Below are positions 1 through 13,300 of a stretch of 64,000 nt of DNA, one piece after another (position 1 is the stretch's first letter; each line of letters starts with the position of its first letter). Position numbers and translations under genes: made by a program. Below the pieces are notes generated by a model. It did no database searches. It saw only the letters and a list, made by a program, of their open reading frames with translations, and was not told the origin of the DNA. The stretch comes from Opisthocomus hoazin (Eukaryota; Chordata; Aves; Opisthocomiformes; Opisthocomidae), in NCBI RefSeq assembly GCF_030867145.1, contig NC_134440.1, forward strand, positions 62,001 to 126,000, given 5' to 3'.

Positions 1-532
1 GAAGAAAGCAATGTATCTCGCAAGTCATTATAAAGTCACCGCATAATAATACCACACACACCTGCAAGTCTACACTAAAAGCAATTAATTTCCCAACCCC
101 ACTAAAAAAATAAAAATAATTTTAAATGGCTGATAACAAATAGCCTTCTTTTTAAGCATACTCTTGTACAGTATGTCATGTATCTGCACAGCAGCATCCT
201 AAAGCAGTGACAGATTTAACAGGACAGCTGATGTGTCCTGCAAAGCAGGTGTGGGAGGGACACCAGGAACTTCAAACAGGTCACATTTATGCTTCCCCTG
301 AGAGCAAGAGTTCCAGTCTGAACTTCAGTATTCTGACACTTAGATTGAGAGGGTTAAGAGCATCAAGCAGTCCAAGCTCAGTGTGGGTTTTTTTGGTCTT
401 ACTTCAAAAGTAACAATCAACACGATTATAATTCTGTGGTTTTCTACAATGCACGAACTCCAGTGAGCACAAAGCATTTTGATCACATGAAGTTAAAATA
501 TTCTTTCTTACAGCAAACATTCACATACTTAC

Positions 533-3500
533 ACTAAGGCAGCTGGAAGCATCCCCGTATTTCACACTTTGAATTAAATTCCTGGGGGGAAAAAAAAAAA
601 CCAAACTGAAAAAAATGCACCAAAAAAACAGACAGATGAAAACACAGACAAGAAGTGTTCCAGCTTGTATCATTCCGTTTCTAGGAATCATCCTAGTTTT
701 GTGTTACAGACATTAACTGTGCACTCATAAAGCAATCTCACATCAGGTGTGCAGCTGAAAGAACAGCTTTTTACTTACTTCGTATGCCCAGTTTGATTTG
801 CCAGTAGAACGCACTCATGAACAGACTGAGACCACGCACAGTACGGATCCCTGGCCAAGATGCAGTCCAAGCAGTGCTTGTATCGGTGGCACTCAGAAAC
901 TGGAAGCTGCACCACTTGAGACAGGGACCCTGCATAGAGCATTCCCTAGAAAAGCAGGAAGGAATCCTTTTACAAAAGTGAGAGAGATTTTAAGCTGTTA
1001 TTTTCCAGTACGGATTGTAAGATTTTCTGGTATTTATTAACAATATCAGTAAACTAAAAATCTTGTAAGAATAGATGGTGATATGAATGAGGAAAAAACC
1101 TAGCTTTCCATAGCATGTAAAATGACAGAGTGCCTTCCCTAATTTTTTAATGAACATACTGGCTTGTTTCAGTTCTAGTTTGACACACGCACATTCTTCT
1201 TCTACAGAAAAAATGTTTTCTGCTTCTGCTATAAATGACTAAACGATAGAAGTAGAATTACGAGACATTTACAGGCTATTTAAAAGTCAGAAGAACAAGA
1301 CAGAAGAGCAATGCCTGAGGCAAGCTATTACAGCAGTCACTTTCCATGTGCAGGGACAAAAGTTCTACCTTTTCAGAAGACAGCTGGAGAGACTGTACAG
1401 GCTCAGGAGACAGAAACAGCTGTAGCTCTTCCACAATGAACATTTCCCCATCACAACTGAAAGCTTTATGCAAATATCCATCATCTACATAAAATGAAAT
1501 GTATTTCTAAAGATAAACTTGTTTAAACATGGCATAACATTTTCGCCTGATAATTCATGTTGAAATTAGAGAGAGATTTAGAAGACACTCCTGGGCATGG
1601 GGAATTTCTGAAATTCTTCAAAGCAATTCTTTTTTTTTTTTCTTTCAATAAAAGCAGCAATGAATTTTTTTCAGGGGAAAAGAGACCTCAAACAATCCCT
1701 GAATTTGCAAATATTATTATGTCAAGTCTCCTTTGATATGGAAAGTTTCCAAAGAGAGCCTTTTAATGTCCAACAAGACAAACACATTTAATCTAACTGG
1801 GATGCAAATAGTGAACTAGCAAGACAGCTTCTGAATGCAGAACTTCAAACAGAGCTGATGAATACTTCTACTTTTTTGAAGTCTCGGAAAAAAATTCTGG
1901 AGCAAAATACATAAAAATGTATAGATCTTTTCCTAGAACAAAAGCACTTACCTGTTCCTAGAAACATAACGTCGTATGTTTGTTTGTCTAGGCCAGTGGC
2001 TCTGTCTACTACAATCCTGGTATAGTTTGAACCTCTCTTCAGCAGCACCGGTCGATTATCAATTGGATTTACAGAGTTATCCATTAGAGGGTGATCTCTA
2101 ACAAACTGCAGAACTTTGTCAGGCAAGTCAAAAGAGGTATTATACCCAATACTCCGGGCAAAATTATCAATGCACTAGAAACCAAAGATAATGAACATGA
2201 TTACAATTGCTTTTACATTTCACCAAGGTGTACAAAAAGGTGTATTTATTTCCTTCTAAACATTTGGTTATTTCTACTTATCTCCAAAAGATAAAAATAA
2301 TTATTTTCCTCACACTTTATGAACTAGCTAATAACCTCACATCTGTTGTGGAGCAGTAAGCAAGGCAGCTTTTCTAGAAACCTTCCTATGACGGAATGAG
2401 AAAGTAGGTAGGGCTGCTGATTATAAACACTGCACTTATATTGGTAAAACATGACCTAATGATTTGCTACCAAAAAAAGATAATCCGGAGGCTGTTCTTT
2501 AATTAGAACAAGTAAATTCATATTTACAGCACCAGGACGTGGAACCGGCACTTCTCCCCTATACGCCATCCATTTCACAGGGGAATGGTCCACAGTTACT
2601 GGTCCTTTGTAGTTTCCTTTGGAGAAGACTTCCTGAATATTTTCCATACTGTACGCACAAACAGCTGATATGTCTAAACTTCCCCTTAGAAGAAATAAAA
2701 AACCAAAACCACAACACAACACACAGAAGCAAGTTTTACTGGCTTTTACATAGCAATAAATGCTGTTAAATAACCCAATCTCCACAGTGCACTGCTGTGT
2801 CTTTTTCAAGATTAGTCAAACTTAACATTAAAAATACTTCTCTGTTGCCATTTGCATGATTTACTAAGAAGAGACTAAAACAAAGACATTCATAAAAGAT
2901 GGTATTAAATATGTTGTTAAAAATTAAGTAACCACCCTCAAATAAACAGAAACAAAAGAATAAGGACCTTTTAACAAGCCTTCTTCTAAACAGACAGATG
3001 AGCCCAAGCATTATGGTAATTGTTTTGATAGGATTCTCCTCCCTTTGGCTCCACTCTTCTGACACAGAGCATTCATTCTTCTTCTAATCATTTTAACTCA
3101 CCGTATTGAAAACACAATACTTTTCCTCTTGACCTCCAACTATAATGCTTTCCAAAATGATGACTGAAAATTTAAGCAAACTTTTAGGAGCGTCTGGATC
3201 AGTCACTGATGTGATTTCATTCCTACCAGTGAATACTAAGTGTAAGTCTGTTTGCCACACCCAGAGGAATAAATGTTCTGCGAATTCCTATCTTACGACA
3301 CATCGAACTCAACCTGCCACAACCCGAAATAAAACTCACATAAGCTCCACTGGGTATAAACTGACAGGTAAATAGGTGGCAGCAAATTAAGCTGTACAGT
3401 GCTGAGTGTGCTGCATTCCAGTAATTCTGATGCTTTTATAAAACATGAAAAATACCTACTCACGGCTACTTTGTCATTGCTATTTTTTGACGTATAAAGT

Positions 3501-6493
3501 TTTGACATATTTTGTCTTTTTATTCATTAGTCACAGCATTAAGAAAAAGATAGTTAACCCCAAAACTTGTATTTTTTTGGAGCTCTACTTTTCATTTTCA
3601 CAGAACGTTACATTAGATAAGAAGGCCATGACGAAAACTTCTTTTGGAACAGGAGAATAATTCTACACCTTGAAATGTCAGTTATTTCCTTTAGTGATAT
3701 AAAGACCAGAAGAATCCAGGGCTTTGTGTATGTAATCACGTAATCTTATATGTAATTAGTTTTAATTGCCCCACCATCCAACTAGAGAAAACATAACTCT
3801 AAAAACTTGGCTTAGGAGCAGCTTTTGGTTAGTGTTTAATTGAAGGCTTTGGCCCAGGAACCAAAAACATTTTGTTTCAGATGATAACGTTTGCTCAGTT
3901 GGATCAAGCCGTAAGAAAAACAAATGTGGTCCATTAAAACCTGCAGCGTAAGTAGCTGGTAGCTTCTTGTTCAGAGTTAAAGCCAAAAGGCTGTACTCAG
4001 GCTATTAATACTGAAGTGAGAACCCTCACTCAGTTCATTACAAACTTCAGTAGCATACGTAGCCCTCTATCTCACCATTGCTGGGAAAAAATTCCATAAA
4101 ATATGCTGTCCTGCCACCTTGTTCTCCGAAGTAAAAAGATGTCCTGGACAATATTGAAATGGAAGTTTAACTCTGGAATGGAACAGGAAAGGCGGGATTT
4201 TAAAAATGATGTCCATCTTCTCTGCAAGATGCGTTTTCCACCAAGATCCCCCTAAATGAAGGAATAACACCAACACTGTAGAACGCATAAAGAAATAGAC
4301 GGAATTTTCACCTAATAGTGTTGCTGTGGGGAAAAATATAGTTGGCCTTTCAATACAAATCTCAGTGCAAAGGTAAAGAAAAAGGTTTAAATGCCAAATG
4401 CAACCTGAACAGCTGGTTCTATTTTAGCAGTAAAAAGAGGAAGCTAGTTCAGAAATAAAATGTGTATGACAGAATGTTGTTTGGTTAGCCAGTGTAGATA
4501 CCATTGTTAATCACTCAACTATGAAACTTCATCTGAAATACACTAAACAAAATCTTTGTACTACAAATACCAACTCTGCAGATACGGGCAATTCTGGATA
4601 CCAGAAGCTTGTCATAGAACTCAAACTCCACAGCTGTTTCAGTGAAGAACACATAAATTTTATCATCATCTCCATCTGGATTAGATTCACTTTCATGCAC
4701 TACTTCCATGTTGACAAAGCTTGGTTCTGAAACACATAAATACACAAAACATTTTAAGTTTATTCCAAGAGAAACATAAATGCCAAATATTATTTCAAAG
4801 TTAAGTCTAATTGAACTTTTTTGGTGGACTAGTGGACAAGGAAAGGGCTGAAAAGTATTTATGTCTCTATCAAACATTAACAGAAGGCACTGTGCTCTCG
4901 TAAATGGAAAGGGGCTGTGGCTCGTCTCATCACTGTAGTCCATAGTCACAAATTTATGTTAAACTCTGTCCTTATTTCAAAAGCTCACGCTACAAAATCA
5001 ATACATAACATACTACTACATTCTAGGGAGAATTCATGCACCAAATTAAAGTTCAAGAGACTTAAATAGGAAAAAAACCACAACTTCTTACCATTTAGCC
5101 ATGACGTTTCAAACTCTGTTCTTACAGGATTTCTCATACTGCGAAGTACTATAGGCTCTGTTCCCAAGAAGTTATTTGAAGTAGCCGAATAAAATTCCCC
5201 ATCTGTAAAGATTTGGAAGAAACAAAAAAGTATAAAGTACTTATTTTTAAAATGCAAAGACACATCATAAAGAACAAATTGGGGTTGACATGCAAAAACA
5301 GAATTCGGGTCACAGTATCCAATAACTTAGTTTAGAGGAGGAAAGCCATTTCAGGTTGCACGTCGGTCCAAACATACCGATGAAAACGGACGCATGCTTT
5401 GCAGTTGGTTCAAATGGACACCTTCCTCTGCTCTCTTCAGCTCTTCCTTGCAATCTTATATTCGTCCCCTGGATAACCTATGGCAAACGATCACGTAAAT
5501 AGGATGAAAAAAATAACATTTGTTAAGTACTTTGCTGGTCTTTCATACTTTTACAAAAGAATGAGGAAAGTTTCTCATTTTCAACAGGAATATTTTGAGA
5601 AAGGTGTTGAAATACCTGCCATACTACTCAAATATCTTCAGTAAAACCTGTATTCAAACATAATTACCATATGATCACAAGTTGGGCGATATGCGTTGGT
5701 TCCACAAACATATAAGTCAGAGTTATTTATCTTATGGAGGAAGAGGATGTAGTTCTTGCATCTTATCTACAATAGAAAATCAATATAAAATTTACATATG
5801 TAACGGATTCCATCTGAAAATATCCTGGTGTCTCAGCAGCACGCAAACAAACCCAACAGATTTAAATGAACTTGCTTTTACTTTGTTTATTAAAAAGAAG
5901 CTTGATAAAGCAGACATTTTCATTTTAGTTAGTAACTTTGGAGGGGGAAACAAAAGTTCCTACCTTGTCCTTTCCTCTACGAATACATTCCAGTTGTCTC
6001 TCCCGTGTAGCAAACCAGTATTCCTAAAAGGCAAAAATACCTGTAAGGTGGTATGTTGCCATTTTTTCTCCAAGACTCTGTGTAAAAAAAATCCCTAAAT
6101 AATTCTAACTTTGAACCTACTGGGAAAATAAGCTTTCTTCTATGTATCTCCGTATTGTACAAGGCACGATAAATAATCTGGAGAAGTACTGCTGTGCTTA
6201 AAAGACTCTGTGATAAAGTTTCAAGCCTTGAAATAGTAATATTTTATACATTTAAAATCAGAACATTAGGTTCAAATTAAAAAAACACAGGCAAAGTATT
6301 TTTGAAAACAAGACATGCAAAAAAAAAAAATAAAGTCTTCAATTTACCCTGGCTATTTCTCTAGAAATATTATTCAAGTCAAGAGCAAATACCGCATCTC
6401 TGCCTCCAACAAACAAGGTATTGGTTTCTTCATCCACAAGGTGAGTGGAAACATTGGATAATCCTTCTCTCATAAAAGTGTTTATATTTCCAG
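533..6493 (-). CDS. class-4 semaphorin (SEMA4-like, SEMA4E candidate), partial: 12 internal coding exons
   Basis: Class-4 semaphorins are single-pass membrane ligands for plexins in axon guidance and immune signalling. Coding exons in transcript order: 6348-6493, 5964-6023, 5668-5766, 5378-5468, 5092-5202, 4575-4726, 4076-4251, 2528-2684, 1952-2174, 1369-1484, 779-945, 533-581. All splice phases agree and give about 515 residues without a stop. Sema-domain signatures include [70 protein letters not shown] and [20 protein letters not shown] domain follows ([14 protein letters not shown]). The last visible exon leads into the Ig domain; Ig, transmembrane and cytoplasmic exons must lie left of base 1. 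The first visible exon enters in phase 1, so a signal-peptide exon is missing upstream. Class 4 rests on overall similarity to SEMA4D-type proteins. The exact paralogue is not settled: SEMA4E-like is an inference, partly from location. No sign of a pseudogene. Confidence 0.9.
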
Positions 6494-7567
6494 CTGTAAA
6501 ACATAGAAAGTAAGTTATTTTAAAAATATTTATCACTAGAAACACAGTGTTATGTGACAAAAAGTCGAGATTGAAAACAAATTGTAACAGAACAAAGGTA
6601 AACGCTTAGACCCATTTCCAGAACGTTTTCTAAATAATATGAACATATATGAATAAATTAATGGATATTCTTTTCCCAGTTTATTACAGGAAAATAAACA
6701 ACACTATCGTTACCTGTAAGCCAGAACCTCCAGCTACAACAAATACTGTTCAGGCGCTCCTTACTGTCATTTGGATGAGTGCACCGGCAACACTTCAGGT
6801 GAAACAGACCATAGCATTCTTTCTATGCCTAATAAAAAATAAACTCCCAACACTGTGCTGGGTTTCTTTCTGCTTGTGAAATTACTATTTTTCACTTACT
6901 TTGGTATTTTACCGTTTTTCTGGGAACGCAGTTCCCAACAGATGCTTCCGCCTCTTGTATTAATTGCAAAACAAGATAAACGACAACAGCAGGGCTACTC
7001 ATTTTCAGAGATTCAACTAGAAGTAAGTTCTTCCCAGTTTTTATTCCTTGTCATTAAATAATTACAGCAGCAATTTCTTCATGGTTCTTGAAAATGTCTT
7101 GCAGAAGCCCTCCAAAGTAAGTATCTGTAGTCCTCTAGTATCTTCCGAAACTTGTCAACACCTCTTACATTTTCCATTCAGATAACTACTTCCAGATGTC
7201 CTAAAATTAAAAGCAGTTGAAGTTCACTGCAATATTTGGTTTACTTCACTTTTATAAGAGATGGACAGCCGTGCCCTTTTACAAGATTCTGTAGCTATCG
7301 CGTATATTTACACTAATCAGAAGTAGATGCTACTCTGATGGCAATTCCAAGCTATCAGCAGCAAACCAAGCTCTGCACCAAGTCTGTGATTCTCATTTGC
7401 AGGCTGCAATGTTTCAGATTTTCTACAGGGTATCTAAGTATTATTTCACAAACAGTAAGAACAAGTGGGAACATCCTGCAACAGTCAGCTATTTTAAGTA
7501 TTTATGAGAAATCATAGCTAAAACTGCTTTATTTACAGTAATTCACCAGATATATATTATGTAAAAA

Positions 7568-7583
7568 TTATATATATATATAT
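7568..7583. repeat. (TA)n microsatellite
   Basis: Eight TA units in the AT-rich stretch between the semaphorin coding exons and their probable promoter. It is a simple-sequence repeat with no other visible role. Confidence 0.8.
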
Positions 7584-8199
7584 GAAGTCAATCATATGAT
7601 ATGAAAAAAATAATTTCTATTTTATTAAGATAATTAGAATCAGGTACTCTTACGCCTGGAATTTTGGTAGTCCATCTAAATGAATACGCCCTCCAGCCAA
7701 CGCTAGAAAATTGAGCAAAATTAAAGCTAGGTAGTTGTCATCTGCGATTAGAGCAACCACAAACCCAGATTCCAAATCTGCTTTCGTAAAGACAATAATC
7801 TCTGCTCTTTCTGCACTTTCATCTGTAGGCAAATGCCAACAGCTGAGGAAACTGTTTGCATTAGCATAAGCCAAGGAAAATATTGCTTGGGTTTGAGTAC
7901 TCTCCAATTAGTAAATCAGGTGGGGAATTTCAAAGAGCATTAAATAATTTCTCTTAGGCCCTGTATTGTAACCCAGGATGTGAGTCTGCCCAGACAGATG
8001 TTGCCCATGTGCAAGACATTTCCTCAGCCAGCCGCACCCATCTCCTAGGACGTGGCCGTGGTGTTTGAGAAGAGACTTCTTCCAGAAGGAGTCTTCTTTC
8101 ACACAAGGAGCCTGTAGCTGCCCTGTCCCATCACATCGTTGTTTCAGTGGGTAAATCTTAATTCTGACCCTGGATTCCCACACCATGGTTTGCTTCACC

Positions 8200-8830
8200 C
8201 CCTTCCCTGACGGGCACTTTTGGGCCGCAGGTGTGGCACAACGGAGCCGAGGGGGCCCAGGCCTGAGGGCCAGGAGCTGTGCGACCACCCACAGCCCCAC
8301 ACTCCCCCAGCATCACTCCCCAGAGCCCCGTCACCCCTCTGGGGACACGTCCCACACCCCACAAAGCCCCAGCAGCCCACGGCACGCCACCCCCCCGCCC
8401 CGCTCCCCTCAGCCCACGCACCCCAAAATGGCGCCGCCTCCCTCAGCCCTCCCGCCGGCCGCAGAGCGACCCCTGGCGCCCCGCCCCATGCCCACGTGAC
8501 ACTGCCCGCCGCAGCCACGTGGCGCCGCCCGCCGGGGCACGCAGGCGCTGGGGCCCGGCTCCGGTTACGGCGGGGGAGCGGGGCAGCCCCGGCGCAGGGG
8601 ACCGGGCCCGGGGGCAGGGCCCCTGCGTCCCCCCGCCGGGACCGGGGCACCGAGACCCCAGGAGAACCCGGAGCGGAGCCCGTCTCCTCGGGTGGCGGGG
8701 AAGAACGGCTCCCCTCCCGCTGGTCCTAGCGCCCGGCCGCTCTCTGCCTCGCCGGGCCGGCACCGGGAAGCTGCTGCCAGTACCCGGGAGAAACCCACTC
8801 TTCTTTGCCTCAGATGGCAGCCGCCATCAG
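8200..8830 (-). promoter_or_regulatory. CpG island, probable semaphorin promoter
   Basis: This sharply bounded GC- and CpG-rich block lies in otherwise AT-rich sequence, about 1.7 kb upstream of the first semaphorin exon seen. It is the only CpG island between the semaphorin and SUGP2, so it most likely holds the semaphorin start site, with transcription on the minus strand. Many long overlapping open frames here are a by-product of the GC-rich composition. An AAAATGGCGCC motif, resembling a YY1-type site, is at about 8426. No first exon or signal peptide could be fixed in it. Confidence 0.6.
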
Positions 8831-10329
8831 CCCCGGTGTTTGTACTCGTAATTGCTGTAAGGGAGATGCAGGGGAATTACATAGGCATGAGAACTGATCT
8901 GCATCCTCCCAGTGACTTAATTACCGGGACTGAACAGTAATGAATCCATTACATGATGGATTTTTCTGCGCTCAGTGCACGCGCCACAGGAGAACGTCGC
9001 AGGCTGCCCTCTGCTAACCTTCCTCCCACCGGCATCAGAGAGTAACACCCAGTAACTGCTAAGGCACCCAATAAAGCCAGAACGTACGGATTCTCGGCTC
9101 CTGTTTGTGCTGTGGGGCCTCTTAAGGATCTCTCATTTTAGGTGGCTTTTCCCATCCAACAATAGTTCGGTTTCTGAGCTAGGTCTTGTAAACTGTTCAA
9201 AGACGGAACTTCTGTTAAACCCACGACTCCAATCATCTATAATCAACCTCTGCCAAAGAGGCAGCTGTTTTAAAAATTGGATTTTATTGCTTTGCCTCTA
9301 CTGCTTTACTATCGCTTTATTACCTAGTGGCAGGATAACAAAATGCGACTTCCCCTTCAAACCAACATCTTGCCTGGGAAATAATTTTCAAGGAAATCAG
9401 CACAACCGTCTAATGACATCAATTAGGCACAAGAAGCTGAAGAGAACACACTGCGTGTTAGCGCTTTCTTCAACAGCAGTAACTTTATTGCCCACAGACA
9501 ATGCAAACATCTTCCACACTTGCTGCAATCCAGCAAGTTACCTACTTAACAAGGTTCACAAAAACTATTTATTTCAGAAGTACCCTATTGTTCTTTGAGC
9601 ATATTCTCATTTAAGGTGTTTATTATTGCTCAAATCTACAGTCTGGTTGTGATTGGCCACTCAGTCATGAGATATGCAGAATTAAAGATGATACAGGACT
9701 TTCAGGAACTCATTTTTAATTAGAAAATATACCTGCTTGTAGGATAGAAAACAATCCAATATAACAATATTTGAATTTCTGAGTCCAGACTTTCTTTGGG
9801 CACAACACATCAGGATTAACTTCAAAGCAGAATGGAATATCAATAGAAAAAAAATACGGTACAATGATTTTGAGAAATAAATCTCAGCACAGATTAAGTG
9901 TTCAAGTGTTCACACTAAGGATGCTGTAGTGTCTTCTAAAAAAAAAAAAAAAAAGAACAACCAAAAAATAAATAGGAAAAAATGTCATCAGTATTACACC
10001 AAAGAAAAGCTTAGAAGGCAAAAAAAATGAAAACATCTCTACTAGTCCAACACAATTACTCCAAACAGTGCATCACTGACTGTCGTTCTCTTACTCTGTT
10101 AGGGCACCTCCCCCAAAACAGGGATCTCCTCACTTCTCTCCAACGAGAGCAAATGTCCTTTCTTCCAGAACCAGGTCCTTTCATATAACAAATTTTTGAA
10201 GGAAAAGGAGGAAAAAGGTGTAGCCAGGGCTCAGACTTGCCTCTGTAAAGCTTTTCCTAGCTGTCAGTATAAAAGCCAGGGCCAGGAGACCTGGCTGGGA
10301 GCTTTCGCAAATGAACACTCTCACTTTAC

Positions 10330-10394
10330 CTCTCGATAGAAGGCGGCTGCACAAGTGTTAAATTTCAGTTCGTTGCAATTTTCTCCCTCATATC
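10330..10394 (-). other. possible orphan exon, function unknown
   Basis: On the minus strand a pyrimidine-rich acceptor (TTTTTTAGACAG) precedes 65 bases that are open in one frame only and end at a GTAAAG donor. The encoded peptide begins YEGENCNELKFNTC and continues AAAFYRE. It would enter in phase 1 and leave in phase 0. I do not recognise it and could not join it to a neighbour. It may be an upstream exon of the semaphorin transcript, part of a small unrecognised gene, or chance. Confidence 0.25.
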
Positions 10395-13300
10395 CTGTCT
10401 AAAAAAGGAATTTTAATTTAAAGGCAACAGTAAACCACACACATACGTAAAGAGAAAGTTTTGCCATTTTAAAGTCAGTACACCAAGAAAATCAGAGACA
10501 ACTAATTTCTGGGACGTGCGACTAAAAGGTGAAACTCTCGCATTCTGACTGGGGTACAACGGTTTTGGTGTTCATGTGGAAAGTAACACTGCTGTGCCTG
10601 GATTTGATACACCAGAAGCCACATGAAAAAGTAACTAAGAAATGATTTAGTGGGTATTCTCAAGAGAGACATTTAGCACCACGGAAACAGAGGGACCTTC
10701 TTCCCTCAGAGGCTATAAAATCCTGCTTTACAGTAATATAACACTGCATAATCTCAATTCCACTTGTTAGTGCCAAAATGATGCATATCTCTTACAAATG
10801 GCCAAATTCACAAGCAAAACATTTAAACCAGAAAATTGTTTAGTTCTACATTTATTGCAGATATTAAAAGATTAACAATGCTAACATGTTTACTTACACT
10901 AAAAAGAAATGTCAGTTATCCAACAACATAAGCATCTAATTGTTACTAGCTTAGCACTACTGCCAATTTGCACGGAACGGAAACTAGCAAATTGCTCTAC
11001 AAGATTAATGGCAAAAACCAACCAAAAGACAGTAGACACACCACTGAAGTTAGTTAAAATGTTCACTGAAGCTTGCAGTCTTCATGGAAGAGAGCCTGGA
11101 ACTAAAATAACAGAAAAGAAGCTAGTAAACTTTCAACAAGGCAATGTATCTGCATAACAAATGTTTCACATGTACAAGTATTTAAAATTGTCATATCAGA
11201 GCTGCCTGCAAAAGCAGGTCAAAATAAAAGGAAATTCCTCTTGCAAAAGGAGCGTAAGGTCATCTCTTGGTAAAACAAGATAAAAGTGGCAAACGGTAAA
11301 CCCACTTGAGAGCAACACTGGAATCTCAGCACCAGTACTGCTCTGCTGGTATCTTGTCCAACATTAAAGTTTGGCACAAGAAAGACAGACCACACTCCAG
11401 TCGTCCAGGGGAGCAGATTAAGATTTTCCCAATGTTCACCTTTATTCTCAAGACAACATTATACTTCTAAATTGAATTGCACTCAGAAAGGATAGTACCA
11501 TTTTCCAGTCTGGATGCCAACAATCCTCCCAGATCGGGTAAGCAGGCGTTGAGCAAGTGCACCCTGAACGGTACTATGCCCAACAAACTCGGGTTAAACC
11601 AGAGCAGTGCAGAATGCTGATCTGGGGCTGAGAGAGTGGATTTCTACACTACGCTTTGCCACCTGCCTTTCTGCAAATAGCGTAATGTATATAATCAAGA
11701 ATCTTTCCAAAATGTAAATGTGAAAGAAGAGGTGAACTGGAAGCTGGCAGGGAAATAAAAATTGCGAGCAGCAACACCGGCAGCTTCACCAATGAAACTA
11801 AAAGAAAAGCTAACCCATTTGAGTGGGTCTGAGAAATAAATCAGAGGCCAACCATACTGGTTCCAGAGTGTCATTCTAAACCAGACTGCGACTGAGGTCT
11901 CCTTTTCAAAAGGCTGAAGTTTTACACTGTGTAACTGCCAATTAGGCACAGGAAAGAAAGGGGGGCAGTGAAGAACACCCAAACAGGAACTTAACAGGTG
12001 AGCGTACACTGCCAAATACTGCAATCGATGATCCTGCAAGTAGCCTGTGGTCCAAAACATTTTAAGGATTTTAAACATCTCCAAGTAAAGCCTATGAGAA
12101 ATATCTGGGCTATCAAATGTCTTTAATCAAGTGTGATAACCAGATAAACTTATTTGTATTTATAGCCTTCATGCTTCAACTTCTTGTAAAGGTGAAGACA
12201 CATGTGATGTGCATGGAAGAACAGAACTACCAGCGTATTTGTCTATACCTGCCATTGTGGTTTAATTTAGTGATCATGTGCTTCAAGACAACTACAACTA
12301 AGTGATCAGAAAAATGCACCGTGACGTGATTTTGTTTCTCACTGTTTCAAAGACCCATACAGTAAAGGAAAAAAAAACAAAACCAAAACACAAAGCTTGC
12401 ATTCATAAACTAAAACTGGTTGTTACAAGCAAGGAAAAGTCTGTTGCTATAGAATGAAAATGAAGACACTCCCTTTCAACCAGCCAGGTTTGTAATGGAG
12501 AAAGAATATAATTTTGTTCTTTAACCAGCAGGCACAGGCAAGTTGATAACTGAAGAACACATTTTCTTGCATATTTGTCAGTTAGGAACTTTAGATGCTG
12601 CCACATTACTGTGGGGTGCCGTTAGCGGTGTACCACAAGCTCTTTGCTCTGCCAGACGCATGGTGCAGGATGGAAACATCAGCAAGACAGCGCTCACTCC
12701 TAGCAAGCAAAACATGCGCCAGCTCAAGATGAACTCTTGAAAGAGAATGTCAGTGAAGCAGGTTTTGGTACTATAACATTCAAGTGAAGACTTCAGACTA
12801 GTTTTAGAAAGGTAAGGATGGAGAATGAGTACGCTACAAAGTGCAGTATTAAATCCTGTCCCTTTCAGTAATCCAGTCACAGATCCCTTACTGATGGGCA
12901 AGTCAGAAAAACATGAACGATCAGACCTTGAATGTTTATTTGTGGTAACACCGCTAGATCTTTCAGGTCATCAGAACTGCTTCACCAAGCAGTTAGGTAA
13001 TGCTTTTTTCTGAAGCACAATTAATCCAGTCTTCTCTTTCAGTACATTCTGGAACAGTCCTTCGAAAGCACAAGCTTTTTGTTTTATTTCTTGGGATTTT
13101 TCAATAAAAGAACTCTGCAAAGCAAATACTTAATAGAAATAGAAATTACTCTCTAAACTGATGATCCACTTCCAGATGACTTCCAAATATCTGACTTCCA
13201 AGTATTTTCTTTAGTATTTTTTGCAGACGCACGAATTGCATCTGCTTGTGGCTTAAACTCATATGAGAAGGAAAGAAATTATTCAAGAATTTGTTGGAGA

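Noticed and set aside
6713-6830. Minus-strand cysteine-rich frame ending at CTTACAG/GTAACG, in phase with the first semaphorin exon
   Set aside because: No ATG and no signal-like sequence, and the peptide does not match semaphorin N-termini; probably chance.
7650-7745. Hydrophobic segment considered as the semaphorin signal peptide
   Set aside because: No ATG opens the frame, and the GTAAGA donor leaves phase 2 while the next exon needs phase 1.
8195-8851. Several overlapping 80-190-codon open frames on both strands
   Set aside because: They lie in a CpG island where stop codons are rare, overlap each other in all frames, and show no family signature or consistent splice sites.
11695-12084. 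129-codon minus-strand frame between SUGP2 and the semaphorin
   Set aside because: Aromatic-rich, without recognisable domains or splice context; probably in the SUGP2 3'UTR or intergenic DNA.
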